From JACPJP01 sp964650285 (GTDB lineage Archaea; Nanobdellota; Nanobdellia; Woesearchaeales; GW2011-AR4), in assembly GCA_964650285.1 (NCBI GenBank), contig CAZYSP010000004.1, positions 9,205 through 73,204 on the forward strand: a DNA stretch of 64,000 nt. The letters run 5' to 3'. The stretch's first letter is position 1. Each line of letters begins with the position of its first letter. A program made the translations under genes and the position numbers. Positions 1 through 8,262 of the stretch are shown one piece after another. Below the pieces are notes generated by a model. It ran no database searches. It had not been told where the DNA came from and worked only from the letters and a program-made list of their open reading frames with translations.

Positions 1-100
1 TCCAAAACCAGCGGAAAACAAAGTTTTCCTGGGTATTTGAAAATTCTAAGAATTTCCAAAACATTTATATATCTCATACCAGCAATCCATAGTGTAAAGA

Positions 101-403
101 ATGGCTTTTAAACAAAGACATCTTACAAAACATGACCGCTATGTTCTAGAGTTAAGAGACAAGATTAAGCACAAATACGACTTTGTCACTGTTAATGTTA
201 AGGTTGCAGGTAAAAAAAGAAGTCTAGGGGAAATTGATATAGTTGCAAAGAAAGGCAACAAGGTTGATTTGTATGAGGTTAAGTGCAGCCATAGGATTGT
301 AAAAGCCAAAAAACAGCTGAAAAGAATGAAAAGGCTGATGAACCTGGATAATTCAAGAGCATATTTCTATTGCGGAAGCTCAGAGTGTTTGGTTAATGTT
401 TAA
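101..403 (+). CDS. Small PD-(D/E)XK nuclease-like protein
   Basis: The 100-residue product resembles a small PD-(D/E)XK-fold nuclease of the UPF0102/Holliday-resolvase-like kind. The visible core is GEIDIVAKKGNKVDLYEVK at residues 43-61, with Asp46 and the Glu59-x-Lys61 pair placed as in the metal-binding site of that fold. The rest is very basic, as expected for a DNA- or RNA-binding protein. A TATA-like stretch (aacatttatatatc) near 60-74 lies about 30 bases before the ATG, so the transcript is probably leaderless. It converges on argC with a 4-base overlap at the 3' ends. Nuclease activity is inferred from the motif only; the substrate is unknown. Confidence 0.6.
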   Translation: MAFKQRHLTKHDRYVLELRDKIKHKYDFVTVNVKVAGKKRSLGEIDIVAKKGNKVDLYEVKCSHRIVKAKKQLKRMKRLMNLDNSRAYFYCGSSECLVNV

Positions 404-1374
404 AGCCCCAGATTTTCATCAAACCCAAACATCAAATTCATATTCTGCACTGCCTGTCCAGAAGCTCCTTTAAGCAAATTGTCAATAACAGAAATCACAA
501 CTAGCTGATTGTTTTCATCAATTTCAAAGCCACCTATACAACAATAATTATTTTTTTGAATATCATGTAAATCCGGAATTTTATCCATAATTTTTATAAA
601 AGGTTCATCTTTGTAAAAATCTTTGAATACTTTAATTATTTCATCTTTATTGCTTTTTTTCTTTAGTATTGTATGCGTTGTGCACATCATGCCTTGGAAA
701 GTATCTATAACATGAGGTGTAAAAGAAAGTTTTGTCTTAATGAACTGCTCTATTTCATATTTGTGCCTGTGCTTGGTTAGTTTGTAAGCCAGAATATTGT
801 CTTCATAATTCTTAGGATCATTATAATAACCAGGTTTTTTTCCTGCTCCGCTATAACCAGACTTACAATCAAATACAATATATTTTGCAAGTTTTTGTAT
901 TGGAAAAGCAGATAATATGCAGACTGTAGCGTAACATCCTGGATTTGCAACAATTTTTGATTTTTTTATTTTATTTTTAAATAATTCTGGAAGTCCATAT
1001 ACTGCTTTTTTATTATTCTTCCCATCCAAATGTTTTGTTCCATAAACCTCTTCATATTTTTGTATTTTCTTAAACCTGTAATCAGCAGATAAATCAATTA
1101 TTTTTTTGCTTTTTAATTTAGGTAATATTTCAAAAGCTGTTGTATGGGGAACAGCTAAAAACACACAATCCAGCTTCATTTTATTAATCTCATCAATGGA
1201 ATAATTTGTATAAACATCCTCGCTATTAAAATCAGGGTAAAGCTCTTTTACTTTTTTACCTACATAGCTTTTGCTGTTTAAAACCTTTAATTCTACTTTG
1301 GAATGTTTTTTCAATATTTTTATCAATTCATATCCAGTATATCCTGATGCACCAATTATTCCGATTTGTTTCAT
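400..1374 (-). CDS. argC: N-acetyl-gamma-glutamyl-phosphate reductase
   Basis: NADPH-dependent reduction of N-acetylglutamyl phosphate to the semialdehyde, third step of arginine synthesis, cytoplasmic. The 324 residues open with a Rossmann motif GIIGASGYTGYELIKIL and carry the catalytic-cysteine motif VANPGCYATV with Cys147. PHTTAF near residue 76 and the C-terminal region match the family. Length is normal for ArgC (about 310-350). It is the last gene of the minus-strand arginine operon and overlaps argD by 4 bases (ATGA), so translation is probably coupled. Confidence 0.95.
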   Translation of the reverse strand: MKQIGIIGASGYTGYELIKILKKHSKVELKVLNSKSYVGKKVKELYPDFNSEDVYTNYSIDEINKMKLDCVFLAVPHTTAFEILPKLKSKKIIDLSADYRFKKIQKYEEVYGTKHLDGKNNKKAVYGLPELFKNKIKKSKIVANPGCYATVCILSAFPIQKLAKYIVFDCKSGYSGAGKKPGYYNDPKNYEDNILAYKLTKHRHKYEIEQFIKTKLSFTPHVIDTFQGMMCTTHTILKKKSNKDEIIKVFKDFYKDEPFIKIMDKIPDLHDIQKNNYCCIGGFEIDENNQLVVISVIDNLLKGASGQAVQNMNLMFGFDENLGL

Positions 1375-2531
1375 TTCACTACCTCATCCAAAATATTTAT
1401 TGCTTCATCAATCTCTTCTTTCATTATTATCAACGAAGGCAAAAACCTCAAAACCTTTTCTGATGCACAATTAACCAATAACCCTCTTTCCAAACATTTA
1501 TTTGCAATGTTCTTGCATTCTACACTTAACTCAACCCCAATCATCAATCCCTTTCCGCGCACTTCTTTAATTATGCTATATTTATTTTTTAATCCATTCA
1601 ATTTTTTAATGAAATAATTTCCCTGCTTTACTGCATTGCCCATCAATTTATTTTTCATTATGAAATCTATTGTTGCATTTGCTGCTGCACAGCTTAGGCT
1701 ATTCCCTCCAAAAGTGCTTGCATGGTCTCCTTTGTCAAAATCAATTCCTTTCCCTGCCATCATAACCCCGATAGGAATACCATTAGCCAGGCCTTTTGCC
1801 ACTGTTACAATATCTGGCTTTACATTATAATGCAAATAAGCAAAAAACTTTCCTGTGCGCCCTGTTCCTGTCTGCACCTCATCCAAAATCAGCAGAATAT
1901 TTTTTTTCTCACAAAGTTTCTTTAGTTTTACTAAATAGTCTTCATCAGGCATTATAATTCCAGATTCGCCTTGTATTGGCTCAACTATAACTGCTGCTGT
2001 TTTTTCTGTAATTGCATCTTCTACAGCCTTTATGTTATTATAATCAACAAAAGTAAATCCCGGAACAGTTGGCTCAAATTTTTTCCTGAGTTTTTCTTTC
2101 CAAGTTGCAGACAAAGCACCTAAGGTCCTTCCGTGAAATGCATGTTTTGTAGCTATTATATCTGTCTTTTCAGTATACTTTCTTGCTAATTTTATTGCTG
2201 CTTCATTTGCTTCTGCTCCGGAATTGCAGAAAAAACATTTGCTTAAGCCGGATATTTTTGCTAATTTTTTTGCCAAAACTACATGTTGTTCAGTATAATA
2301 AAGATTAGTTACATTAAGCAGTTTTTTCGATTGAGCACAAACAGCCTCTGCTACTTTTTTATTTCCGTGTCCAATTGAGCATGTTGCTAGTCCTGCAACT
2401 AAATCAAGATATTTTTTACTGTTCTTATCAAAAACATAGCAGCCTTTACCATGGTCAATTACAATGCCTGACCTCGAATAAGTCTGCATTATATGTTTTT
2501 TCTCTGTTTCAATAATTTTTTTTGTATTCAT
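1371..2531 (-). CDS. argD: Acetylornithine aminotransferase
   Basis: PLP-dependent class III aminotransferase that converts N-acetylglutamate semialdehyde to N-acetylornithine. The 386 residues contain CNSGAEANEAAIKLARK (phosphate and cofactor region), HAFHGRT, the Asp-bearing ILDEVQTGTGRTG and the Schiff-base lysine in VTVAKGLANGIPIG near residue 245. Length matches ArgD. The neighbours argB upstream (about 45 bases) and argC downstream (4-base overlap) fix the role as arginine synthesis, although ArgD-type enzymes of archaea can also serve lysine synthesis. Confidence 0.94.
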   Translation of the reverse strand: MNTKKIIETEKKHIMQTYSRSGIVIDHGKGCYVFDKNSKKYLDLVAGLATCSIGHGNKKVAEAVCAQSKKLLNVTNLYYTEQHVVLAKKLAKISGLSKCFFCNSGAEANEAAIKLARKYTEKTDIIATKHAFHGRTLGALSATWKEKLRKKFEPTVPGFTFVDYNNIKAVEDAITEKTAAVIVEPIQGESGIIMPDEDYLVKLKKLCEKKNILLILDEVQTGTGRTGKFFAYLHYNVKPDIVTVAKGLANGIPIGVMMAGKGIDFDKGDHASTFGGNSLSCAAANATIDFIMKNKLMGNAVKQGNYFIKKLNGLKNKYSIIKEVRGKGLMIGVELSVECKNIANKCLERGLLVNCASEKVLRFLPSLIIMKEEIDEAINILDEVVK

Positions 2532-2575
2532 TTTTTATTATTAAGCATTATTTTTTCATTGGAATTTTAATTAGT

Positions 2576-3403
2576 TTAATTGTTATCATTTTCATATACT
2601 ATCTCTGTCCCAACACCCTTATCTGTAAAAATTTCAAGCAGAAGTGAATGTGAAGTTAATCCATTTAACAAATGTGCCTTAGGACATTTATTTTTAACCG
2701 CATAAATACAGGCCTCTACCTTAGGAATCATCCCCTTATTTATCATACCGCTTTCAATCTCTTTTTTAGCAGTATTGAAATCAACATGGGGCACCAACTT
2801 TCTGTTTATTATCACACCATGAACATTAGTCAATATTGTAAGTTTTTCAGCTTTTAGCGCAACTGCAATATGTGACGCAGCTGTATCGGCATTTATATTG
2901 TAACATTTTCCATCATCCTTATTGCTTAGAGGGGAAATTACAGGGATAAATCCCGAGTCTATAATCTTTAACAATTTATTTTTGTCTATTCCTGTTATTT
3001 CTCCTACAAGACCAAGCTTAATATTTTTCTGCTTTACTTTAATATGCCCGGTAGCATTAACTGATTTAGTTCCATGGCGTTTGATGTTCGCGACAATTCC
3101 ATTGTTTATCTTCAAAAAAACTTTTTCAACAATTTTGATTGTCTTATCATCAGTATACCTCAAGCCATTGATAAACTTTGGAGTTATTTTTGATTTTTTT
3201 AACTCCTTGTTTATCACAGGCCCTCCGCCATGAACAACTACAGGTTTCATACCTATATAATTTAATAAAACTATATCTTCTATGACATTTTCTATTTTAG
3301 ATACAGCATCTCCTCCGAATTTTATTACTACTATTTTATTGTTAAATCTCTTAATATAAGGTAATGCTTCAACCAAAACCTGTGTTTTTTCATTTAGATT
3401 CAT
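2576..3403 (-). CDS. argB: Acetylglutamate kinase
   Basis: Phosphorylates N-acetylglutamate. Amino-acid-kinase fold visible from VVIKFGGDAV near the N terminus, the glycine-rich VVHGGGPVINKEL, and YNINADTAASHIAVAL for nucleotide binding. About 275 residues, normal for ArgB. A GTG nine bases further upstream is also in frame; I chose the ATG because GTGAT before it looks like a Shine-Dalgarno sequence. It follows argJ directly. No extended N-terminal helix of the arginine-inhibited hexameric kinases is seen, so feedback control by arginine is doubtful (inference). Confidence 0.93.
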   Translation of the reverse strand: MNLNEKTQVLVEALPYIKRFNNKIVVIKFGGDAVSKIENVIEDIVLLNYIGMKPVVVHGGGPVINKELKKSKITPKFINGLRYTDDKTIKIVEKVFLKINNGIVANIKRHGTKSVNATGHIKVKQKNIKLGLVGEITGIDKNKLLKIIDSGFIPVISPLSNKDDGKCYNINADTAASHIAVALKAEKLTILTNVHGVIINRKLVPHVDFNTAKKEIESGMINKGMIPKVEACIYAVKNKCPKAHLLNGLTSHSLLLEIFTDKGVGTEIVYENDNN

Positions 3404-3412
3404 TTTTATCAC

Positions 3413-4576
3413 TTAAGTAGTATAAGCCGCATTGATTTTAACATAGTCATAACTCATATCACAACCATAAGCAATAGCATTTTCTTTGCCTTGATTTAAA
3501 TCAATTATAATTTTCAAATTATCTTTGCCCATTATTTTATTTATTTTTTCAATATTAAAATTGGTCATAGTTCCATTATTGACTATTTTTTCATTATCAA
3601 AAAAAATATTAACCTTATTCTCCTTAAAATTAGTATCTGAATTTCCCATTGCACACATTATCCTTCCCCAGTTTGGATCATTACCAAATACAGCGCATTT
3701 GACAAGATTTGAACTAATAACAGATTTGGCAAGTTTTTCTGCATCTGCTTTTGTAGTTGCATTTTTTACCTCAACTTCAACAAGCTTTGTAGCTCCTTCC
3801 CCATCTTTTGCTATTTTTCTTGCCAGCTCTATGCAGACATAATCAAGAGCATTTTGAAATTTCTGTTCATCAACTTCTCCAGCCAAACCATTTGCCATTA
3901 CAACTACCATATCACTCGTACTTGTGTCCATATCAACACTTACCATGTTAAATGATTTATTGACTGAATTTTTCAAATAAGAACTGAGATTTTTTGACGG
4001 AATCTTTGCATCTGTTGTTATAAAACACAGCATTGTAGCCATGTTAGGATGTATCATTCCAGAGCCTTTTGCTATAGCGCCTATTGTAAAATTATCAGCC
4101 TTAACTGCAATTTCCTTTTCAACTGTATCTGTAGTCATTATTGCTGTAGCAGCATTTGGATTAATGCATAATTCACTTTTTATTCCTCTAATTCCATTCT
4201 TTATTTTGTCCATGGGCAAAAAAGCTCCTATCAGTCCTGTTGAGGCTACAAGTACATTGTTAGCATTAATTCCAAGTTCTTTGCCTGCACTTTTTGCTGT
4301 ATCTTCAGCATCCTTTATTCCTTTCTTTCCTGTGCATACATTTGCAACACCACTATTGATAACTACTGCTTGCGCTCTCCCATCCTCAAGATGCTTTTTT
4401 GTTACAATAAGAGGAGCACCTTTTACTTCATTTGATGTATAAACAGCAGCTGCATCTGCCACAACCTCGGAAAAAATAACTGCAAAATCTAATTTTCCAG
4501 ATTTCTTAATCCCCGAAGATTTTCCAAGAGCCTTGAAACCTTTAGGTGCGCAAACATTGTTTTTTAGAAATTTCAT
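3413..4576 (-). CDS. argJ: Glutamate N-acetyltransferase (bifunctional ArgJ)
   Basis: Transfers the acetyl group from N-acetylornithine to glutamate, so the acetyl group is recycled and a separate ArgA/ArgE is not needed. The 387 residues carry the autocleavage motif KGSGMIHPNMATML, in which the family is cut before the Thr to give alpha and beta chains, and the C-terminal FGNDPNWGRI substrate motif. It lies between argH and argB in the operon. Whether it is mono- or bifunctional (also using acetyl-CoA) cannot be told from sequence; no argA is present in the window. Confidence 0.94.
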   Translation of the reverse strand: MKFLKNNVCAPKGFKALGKSSGIKKSGKLDFAVIFSEVVADAAAVYTSNEVKGAPLIVTKKHLEDGRAQAVVINSGVANVCTGKKGIKDAEDTAKSAGKELGINANNVLVASTGLIGAFLPMDKIKNGIRGIKSELCINPNAATAIMTTDTVEKEIAVKADNFTIGAIAKGSGMIHPNMATMLCFITTDAKIPSKNLSSYLKNSVNKSFNMVSVDMDTSTSDMVVVMANGLAGEVDEQKFQNALDYVCIELARKIAKDGEGATKLVEVEVKNATTKADAEKLAKSVISSNLVKCAVFGNDPNWGRIMCAMGNSDTNFKENKVNIFFDNEKIVNNGTMTNFNIEKINKIMGKDNLKIIIDLNQGKENAIAYGCDMSYDYVKINAAYTT

Positions 4577-4583
4577 TTTTCCT

Positions 4584-5762
4584 CTAGAATTTCCTGCTTA
4601 CTTTCTTATAAGCTTCCCTAAAAGGAATTCCTTTTTTTACAAGCTTGTAAGCTTCTTCTGTAGCGTAAAGCTGTTTAGTTAAGGCTTCTTTGCACTTTTT
4701 TTCATCAATTTTTATTTTTGGCACTACAAGAACTATCATCTTAATGCAGCTTTTCACTGTGTCCACTGATTTAATGACAGGCTCTTTTGTGAGCTGCAGA
4801 TCGCGATTGTAACCAGAGATCAAGTTGCTTATCATGCTTTTGACCTTGAATTCTTCCCCTAAAACAACATGATATTTTGCCCTTACTAACTCTAATACAT
4901 CAGGATTTTTCTTCTGCGGCATAATAGAGCTTCCTGTGCAGAACTCCTTTGGCAGCGATATAAAGCCAAATTCCTGCATGTTAAACAGCATTAAATCAGT
5001 TGCTAATTTGTTTAAATCAAGCATAATCTGGCTCAATAAATGCAAGATTGTTGCCTCAAACTTACCACGGCTCAACTGCGCATACATTGGATTGATCATT
5101 ACTTTTGAGAAACCCATCAGGGAAGCAGTCATTTTTTTGTCTATCTTAATTAAAGGCACTCCAAAACTAGCAGCACTGCCCAAGGGAGATTTATCTATAA
5201 TTGAATAAACTGCATCTAATAATTTTAGATCATCCTCTAATGAGGAAACAAAGGATCCAAGCCAGGTTTTTATGTCTGTGGGCATGGCTTTCTGCATATG
5301 CGTATATCCTGGAATCTTTATCTTTCCATATTTTTTTATTATTGCCACCAATGAACCTTTATACTGGCTCAATAGCGCTTTAATTTTCTTCAATTCCTCT
5401 TTCTCATACAAGCGTAAAGCAGTTAATACCTGATCATTCCTTGAACGGGCAGTATGTATCTTTTTTCCTGCAGCTCCATATTTTTTCGTAAGGTATTTCT
5501 CAATTGCTGTATGGCAGTCTTCATCCTCTTGATTAATTTTGAATTTGCCTTTCTGGTCGAGTTTTATGATTTCATTTAAACCCTTGATTATTTTATTAAG
5601 CTCGCTAGCGTTCAATATTCCGGTCTTCTTTAGCATCTTCGCATGCGCAATTGACGCTATGCAATCGTATTTTACCAGTTTTTTATCTAACAAATAATCA
5701 TTGCCCACTGTAAATTTTTCAATTTCCTTATTTAAGTCATAATCTTTTTTCCAGAGTTTCAT
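4584..5762 (-). CDS. argH: Argininosuccinate lyase, short form
   Basis: Cleaves argininosuccinate to arginine and fumarate. The fumarase/aspartase-superfamily signature GSSIMPQKKNPD is intact, as are HTARSRNDQV near residue 103 and the histidine-bearing PGYTHMQKAMP. At 392 residues it is roughly 50-70 residues shorter than most ArgH; the protein stops soon after the ATEEAYKLVKKGIPFREAYK region, so the usual C-terminal extension is missing. All catalytic motifs are present and the gene sits in frame in the operon (4-base overlap with argF), so I read this as a naturally short enzyme, not a broken one. Confidence 0.92.
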   Translation of the reverse strand: MKLWKKDYDLNKEIEKFTVGNDYLLDKKLVKYDCIASIAHAKMLKKTGILNASELNKIIKGLNEIIKLDQKGKFKINQEDEDCHTAIEKYLTKKYGAAGKKIHTARSRNDQVLTALRLYEKEELKKIKALLSQYKGSLVAIIKKYGKIKIPGYTHMQKAMPTDIKTWLGSFVSSLEDDLKLLDAVYSIIDKSPLGSAASFGVPLIKIDKKMTASLMGFSKVMINPMYAQLSRGKFEATILHLLSQIMLDLNKLATDLMLFNMQEFGFISLPKEFCTGSSIMPQKKNPDVLELVRAKYHVVLGEEFKVKSMISNLISGYNRDLQLTKEPVIKSVDTVKSCIKMIVLVVPKIKIDEKKCKEALTKQLYATEEAYKLVKKGIPFREAYKKVSRKF

Positions 5763-6679
5763 TTTCCTAACAACTTCAATATTATTGCTTTCTGCATGTG
5801 CAGCTTGTTTTCTGCCTGATCAAAGACAATGCTTTGTTTGCCGTCAATTACCTCTACAGTCTGCTCATAACCGCGCATAGCAGGCAGACAATTCATAAAA
5901 ACAGCATCATTTTTTGCATTTGCCATTAATTCCTTATTTACCTGGTAAGGTTTGAATACCTTTACTCTTTCATCTTTCTGCTCTTTTGGGATATGATAAC
6001 TCATCCACGAATCTGTATATACCATATCTGCATTAAGAGCAGCTTTTTTTGCATCATTTAATATTTCAACTTTACATCCAGATTTTTTTGAATTTTTTTC
6101 TGCAATTTTTACAATCCATGCTTGTGGTATATGTCCTTTAGGACAGCCCACTGAAATATCCATGCCAACTGCTGAGCAACCCAAAAGCAATGAATGAGCT
6201 ATATTGTTGTTACCGTCTCCAACAAAACAGAGTTTTAAACCACTAAGCTTCTTTTTTTTCTCATAAATTGTAAGCAAATCAGACAAAATCTGGCATGGAT
6301 GGAATATATCTGTTAAGCCATTAATTACAGGAACTGTTGCATTATTTGCCAGCTCTTCTATATCTTCCTGTTTAAACAATCTTGCCATAATTATATCGCA
6401 ATATCTGCTGGATGCCTTTGCTGTATCTGCTATTGATTCTTTTTCTCCTAATGGAGTATCTTTTGTTTCCATGAAAATTGCATGATTGCCTAACTGTGTC
6501 ATCCCAACCTCAAAAGAAACCCTTGTCCTTAATGACGGTTTTTCAAATATCATAAGCATTGTTTTGTTCTTTAAACTATCAGAATAATTTTCAGGATTCT
6601 TTTTTATTTTAGCTGCACAGCTAATTAAATCCAAAATACTTTCACTATTCCAGTCAATTAATGAAATTAAATGCATCAT
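5759..6679 (-). CDS. argF: Ornithine carbamoyltransferase
   Basis: Makes citrulline from ornithine and carbamoyl phosphate. The carbamoyl-phosphate site reads KPSLRTRVSFE, followed by FHPCQILSDLLTI. The ornithine-site motif, normally HCLP, reads FMNCLPAMRG, so the conserved His is Asn while the key Cys is kept. Length 306 residues is normal. It overlaps argG and argH by 4 bases each, as in a translationally coupled operon. Identity as OTC and not another transcarbamylase rests on the operon context and the retained Cys-Leu-Pro. Confidence 0.93.
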   Translation of the reverse strand: MMHLISLIDWNSESILDLISCAAKIKKNPENYSDSLKNKTMLMIFEKPSLRTRVSFEVGMTQLGNHAIFMETKDTPLGEKESIADTAKASSRYCDIIMARLFKQEDIEELANNATVPVINGLTDIFHPCQILSDLLTIYEKKKKLSGLKLCFVGDGNNNIAHSLLLGCSAVGMDISVGCPKGHIPQAWIVKIAEKNSKKSGCKVEILNDAKKAALNADMVYTDSWMSYHIPKEQKDERVKVFKPYQVNKELMANAKNDAVFMNCLPAMRGYEQTVEVIDGKQSIVFDQAENKLHMQKAIILKLLGK

Positions 6680-7854
6680 TTTTTTGATTTCTTTGCCGCT
6701 ATTTTCTGCTGCAAACCATAAAACTTAATGAATGCTTCTGCTTCTTTGCCTTTCCATGCACCACATTGGGCATAGCTGCCAACTTTCTCATCTATTAACG
6801 AGTTTTTTGTTTTAATTTCAGATAAAAAAGCATTTTTATTACCTACTTTTATCTTTACTTTCCCGGATACAACTTTCTGATTTGCATCGTTAAATGCCTG
6901 GATATCTTTAATTAAAGGTTCGTAAAGCAATCCATTATAAGCAAGATCAGCCCATTCAATTTCAAGTACACCTTTTATTTTCTGCTGTTTTTTAGTAAGC
7001 ACTGCTTTTTCCAGAGCTTTATGGGCATCAATCAACAGCATCAGACCTGGAGCCTCAAATGCCTGAATGCCTTTAATTCCTATTGTTTCATCTTCATAAT
7101 AAATACCGCGGCCATATCCATGAGCTCCTGCTATCTTATTTAACTCAATTAAAATATCTGAGCCATGCATCTTTTTGCCATTTAAAGCTGCAGGAGTTCC
7201 TTCTTGGAATTCAATTTCCATATACTCTGGATTTTTCTTTGTTACCTTTGTAATTTGCCACGCATCTTCTTTTGGCTCTTTTCCTTTATCGATTTCACTT
7301 CCGGATATTGTAACTCCGAAAATATTCGTGTTAATGGTGTATTTCTTTGCTTTCTTATCAACATTGAATCCCTTATCTTCCAGGTACTTTATTTCTTCAG
7401 GCCTTGTTATCATCAACTCTCTTATCGGAGCTATTATTTTAAGCTTAGAATTTAACGTGTTTATTGTAACATCAATCCTAACCTGGTCGTTGCCTGCTCC
7501 AGTACATCCATGTGCAACAAGTTTGGTATTTTCCTTTTTTGCTATTTTTATAAGATATTTTGCAATCGTGTAACGGTCAGCACACATATTTGGATAAATT
7601 CCCTGGTACAATGCATTGGCCTTGATTAAATTAGATATAATCTCATCAAAAATTTCCTTCTTAGCATTAATACTAATGTGTTTTATAGCTCCAAGTTCTT
7701 TGCTTTTTGCTTCAATCTCCTTTAGCTCTTTGCTACTCAAGCCGCCAGTATCAATTGTAGCTGTTACTACATCAAAGCCCTTTTCCTTTAAGTAAAGGAC
7801 ACAAAAACTTGTATCAAGGCCTCCTGAAAACGCCAAAATAACTTTTTGTTTCAT
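6676..7854 (-). CDS. argG: Argininosuccinate synthase
   Basis: ATP-dependent ligation of citrulline and aspartate. The N-terminal PP-loop LAFSGGLDTSFCVLYL is intact, followed by AHGCTGAGNDQVR and the family's SGSEIDKGKEP-type region. Length 392 residues is normal. It is the first gene of the operon; a minus-strand TATA box (7878-7884) lies 27 bases before the ATG, so the operon mRNA probably starts at the start codon. All seven genes argG-F-H-J-B-D-C follow without a gap larger than about 45 bases. Confidence 0.95.
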   Translation of the reverse strand: MKQKVILAFSGGLDTSFCVLYLKEKGFDVVTATIDTGGLSSKELKEIEAKSKELGAIKHISINAKKEIFDEIISNLIKANALYQGIYPNMCADRYTIAKYLIKIAKKENTKLVAHGCTGAGNDQVRIDVTINTLNSKLKIIAPIRELMITRPEEIKYLEDKGFNVDKKAKKYTINTNIFGVTISGSEIDKGKEPKEDAWQITKVTKKNPEYMEIEFQEGTPAALNGKKMHGSDILIELNKIAGAHGYGRGIYYEDETIGIKGIQAFEAPGLMLLIDAHKALEKAVLTKKQQKIKGVLEIEWADLAYNGLLYEPLIKDIQAFNDANQKVVSGKVKIKVGNKNAFLSEIKTKNSLIDEKVGSYAQCGAWKGKEAEAFIKFYGLQQKIAAKKSKK

Positions 7855-7877
7855 AGGTCAGCTATAACAAGCCTTAC

Positions 7878-7884
7878 TTTTTAA
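7878..7884 (-). promoter_or_regulatory. TATA box of the arginine operon
   Basis: On the minus strand the run TTTAAAAA is centred near 7881, about 27 bases upstream of the argG ATG at 7854. This is the usual archaeal TATA-to-start spacing and implies a leaderless mRNA. The candidate operator at 7900-7937 lies just upstream. Confidence 0.55.
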
Positions 7885-7899
7885 ACCTGATGCCCTGTT

Positions 7900-7937
7900 T
7901 TAGACAAATTAGACAAAAATGTCTAATATTGGACATT
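7900..7937. promoter_or_regulatory. Candidate arginine-operon operator
   Basis: A perfect inverted repeat TTAGACA-AAAA-TGTCTAA occupies 7909-7926, with a third TTAGACA half-site in direct orientation at 7900-7906 and a related ttGGACATT at 7929-7937. The cluster sits directly upstream of the argG TATA box, where a bound regulator could block or recruit the basal factors. A further GGGAC-GAAT-GTCCC palindrome follows at 7947-7960. The divergent HTH/ACT gene at 8263 is the obvious candidate binder (inference). Confidence 0.5.
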
Positions 7938-8009
7938 AAAGGCAGAGGGACGAATGTCCCATACAAAACCATATGTTTAATTTCTATTAAATATGTCCGA
8001 AACAAAACA

Positions 8010-8020
8010 TTTAAATATAA
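8010..8020 (+). promoter_or_regulatory. TATA box for the structured leader at 8041
   Basis: TTTAAATATAA centred near 8015 lies 26 bases before 8041, the first base of a long perfect stem. The spacing argues that transcription starts exactly at the base of that stem. Confidence 0.5.
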
Positions 8021-8040
8021 GTTCTAAACAAATTACTATT

Positions 8041-8131
8041 GAGCGATATATCTTTTTGAATAGAGTACCGCAAAGACCAAGATATATACGCTCCATTTAA
8101 AAAATCTGGAGCCGCAAAACGCAGCTTCCAG
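8041..8131 (+). ncRNA. Structured leader or small RNA with two hairpins
   Basis: Two stems lie in tandem. The first pairs GAGCG-ATATATCTT (8041-8054) with AAGATATAT-ACGCTC ending at 8093, enclosing a 20-odd base loop that contains TACCGCAAAGACC. The second pairs CTGG-AGC (8106-8112) with GCT-T-CCAG (8124-8131). A TATA box 26 bases upstream fits a transcript beginning at the first stem. It precedes a 31-codon reading frame (8144) and the HTH/ACT gene (8263), so it may be a regulatory leader of that gene or a free RNA. It lacks the ACA box expected 3' of an H/ACA guide, and no known class is recognised. Confidence 0.45.
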
Positions 8132-8143
8132 TTTATATTACTC

Positions 8144-8239
8144 ATGCAAAAGGATCTTTCAGAGTGGATTGATGTAAGCAGAGTAGAAATTGATCACAAA
8201 ATAGTAAAAGAAATCAACAAATCAATTACTCTGGAATAA
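8144..8239 (+). CDS. 31-residue small ORF before the ACT-domain gene
   Basis: An ATG-initiated frame encodes 31 residues beginning MQKDLSEWIDVSRVEIDHK and ends 23 bases before the next start codon. Composition is that of an ordinary soluble helical segment and codon use resembles the neighbours. It lies between the hairpin pair and the HTH/ACT gene on the same strand, so if translated it would be the first cistron of that transcript. It could be a small protein, an upstream regulatory ORF, or chance. Confidence 0.35.
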   Translation: MQKDLSEWIDVSRVEIDHKIVKEINKSITLE

Positions 8240-8262
8240 AATTTCAGTTGGGGGTTATATAA

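Noticed and set aside
3525..4442. Plus-strand ORFs of 105 and 133 residues.
   Set aside because: Both lie antisense within argJ and have no motif.
7900..7937. Repeated TTAGACA units as a degenerate CRISPR array.
   Set aside because: Units are 7 bases with no spacers of regular length; they form an operator-like inverted repeat.
8041..8131. H/ACA guide RNA.
   Set aside because: Two hairpins are present but no ACA box follows the second hairpin and no ANANNA hinge is convincing.
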